This document shows positions 6,070 to 6,104 of a stretch of DNA of 6,104 nt, piece by piece. The translations under genes were made by a program, and so were the position numbers. Position 1 is the first letter of the stretch. Each line of letters starts with the position of its first letter. The stretch lies in NCBI GenBank assembly GCA_031282945.1, contig JAITCX010000205.1, forward strand, positions 1 to 6,104, read 5' to 3'. The notes below the pieces were generated by a model, which had not been told where the DNA came from, did not search any database, and saw nothing but the letters and a program-made list of their open reading frames with translations. The stretch comes from Elusimicrobiota bacterium (lineage in GTDB: Bacteria > Elusimicrobiota > Endomicrobiia > Endomicrobiales > Endomicrobiaceae).

Positions 6070-6083
6070 GGAAATCTTGTCAA
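6055..6083 (-). promoter_or_regulatory. Consensus sigma-70/sigma-A promoter of the perR-rbr operon
   Basis: On the minus strand TTGACA (6083-6078) is followed after exactly 17 bp by TATAAT (6060-6055), a perfect match to the housekeeping consensus in both boxes and spacing. Transcription should start near 6048, about 20 bases before the PerR-like start codon. Confidence 0.92.
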
Positions 6084-6104
6084 TATAGGGTGGGGGTCTC
6101 TTTT

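Noticed and set aside
6084..6104. G-rich run (GGGTGGGGG) at the right edge
   Set aside because: Too short for a G-quadruplex call, with only two G-runs and no structure or gene visible before the window ends.

Overview
The window is an AT-rich stretch of a bacterial genome. It holds five complete genes of an anaerobe's everyday equipment, one two-gene stress unit being part of these seven reading frames in all: one partial gene, a four-gene sugar importer and a regulator-rubrerythrin pair. The gene families point to an anaerobic, low-GC bacterium of the Firmicutes/Clostridia type: a lipoprotein sugar-binding protein with two permeases and an MsmX/MalK-like ATPase, a short PerR/Fur regulator next to rubrerythrin, and strong AGGAG ribosome sites. 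There is no rRNA or other taxonomic marker, so this placement is an inference. A spirochaete or another host-associated anaerobe is not excluded.

Layout. Positions 1-518 (minus strand) are the 5' part of an AAA-ATPase-like gene of the accessory 'DKT...RPRRFGKS...VDEYD' type (Pfam AAA-ATPase_like), cut by the window edge. Positions 519-802 are a divergent intergenic region with AT-rich promoter candidates and a perfect 8+8 bp inverted repeat (736-755). Its 14-bp core matches the LacI/GalR/CcpA operator consensus at all but one fixed base. Positions 803-4956 (plus strand) are a tightly spaced operon: lipoprotein substrate-binding protein, MalF-type permease, MalG-type permease and MalK/MsmX-type ATPase. 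Together they form a complete ATP-driven carbohydrate importer (CUT1 type). A strong hairpin at 4991-5022 separates it from a convergent minus-strand operon at 5051-6029, which encodes a PerR-like Fur-family regulator followed by rubrerythrin.

How the parts work together. The importer is probably controlled by a sugar-responsive LacI-family repressor or by CcpA, acting at the palindrome in front of the binding-protein gene. Its sugar cannot be read from the window because no catabolic enzyme lies next to it. The perR-rbr unit is a peroxide-defence module. It has a textbook promoter (TTGACA, 17 bp, TATAAT) whose -10 box lies inside an imperfect 23-bp palindrome, which suggests autoregulation by the encoded PerR-like protein. 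Rubrerythrin would then remove hydrogen peroxide when the repressor is oxidised.

No CRISPR array, insertion sequence, tRNA, rRNA or undescribed multi-gene system was seen. The points most worth a second look are regulatory: the LacI-like operator, the neighbouring hairpin, and the promoter-embedded Fur/PerR box.
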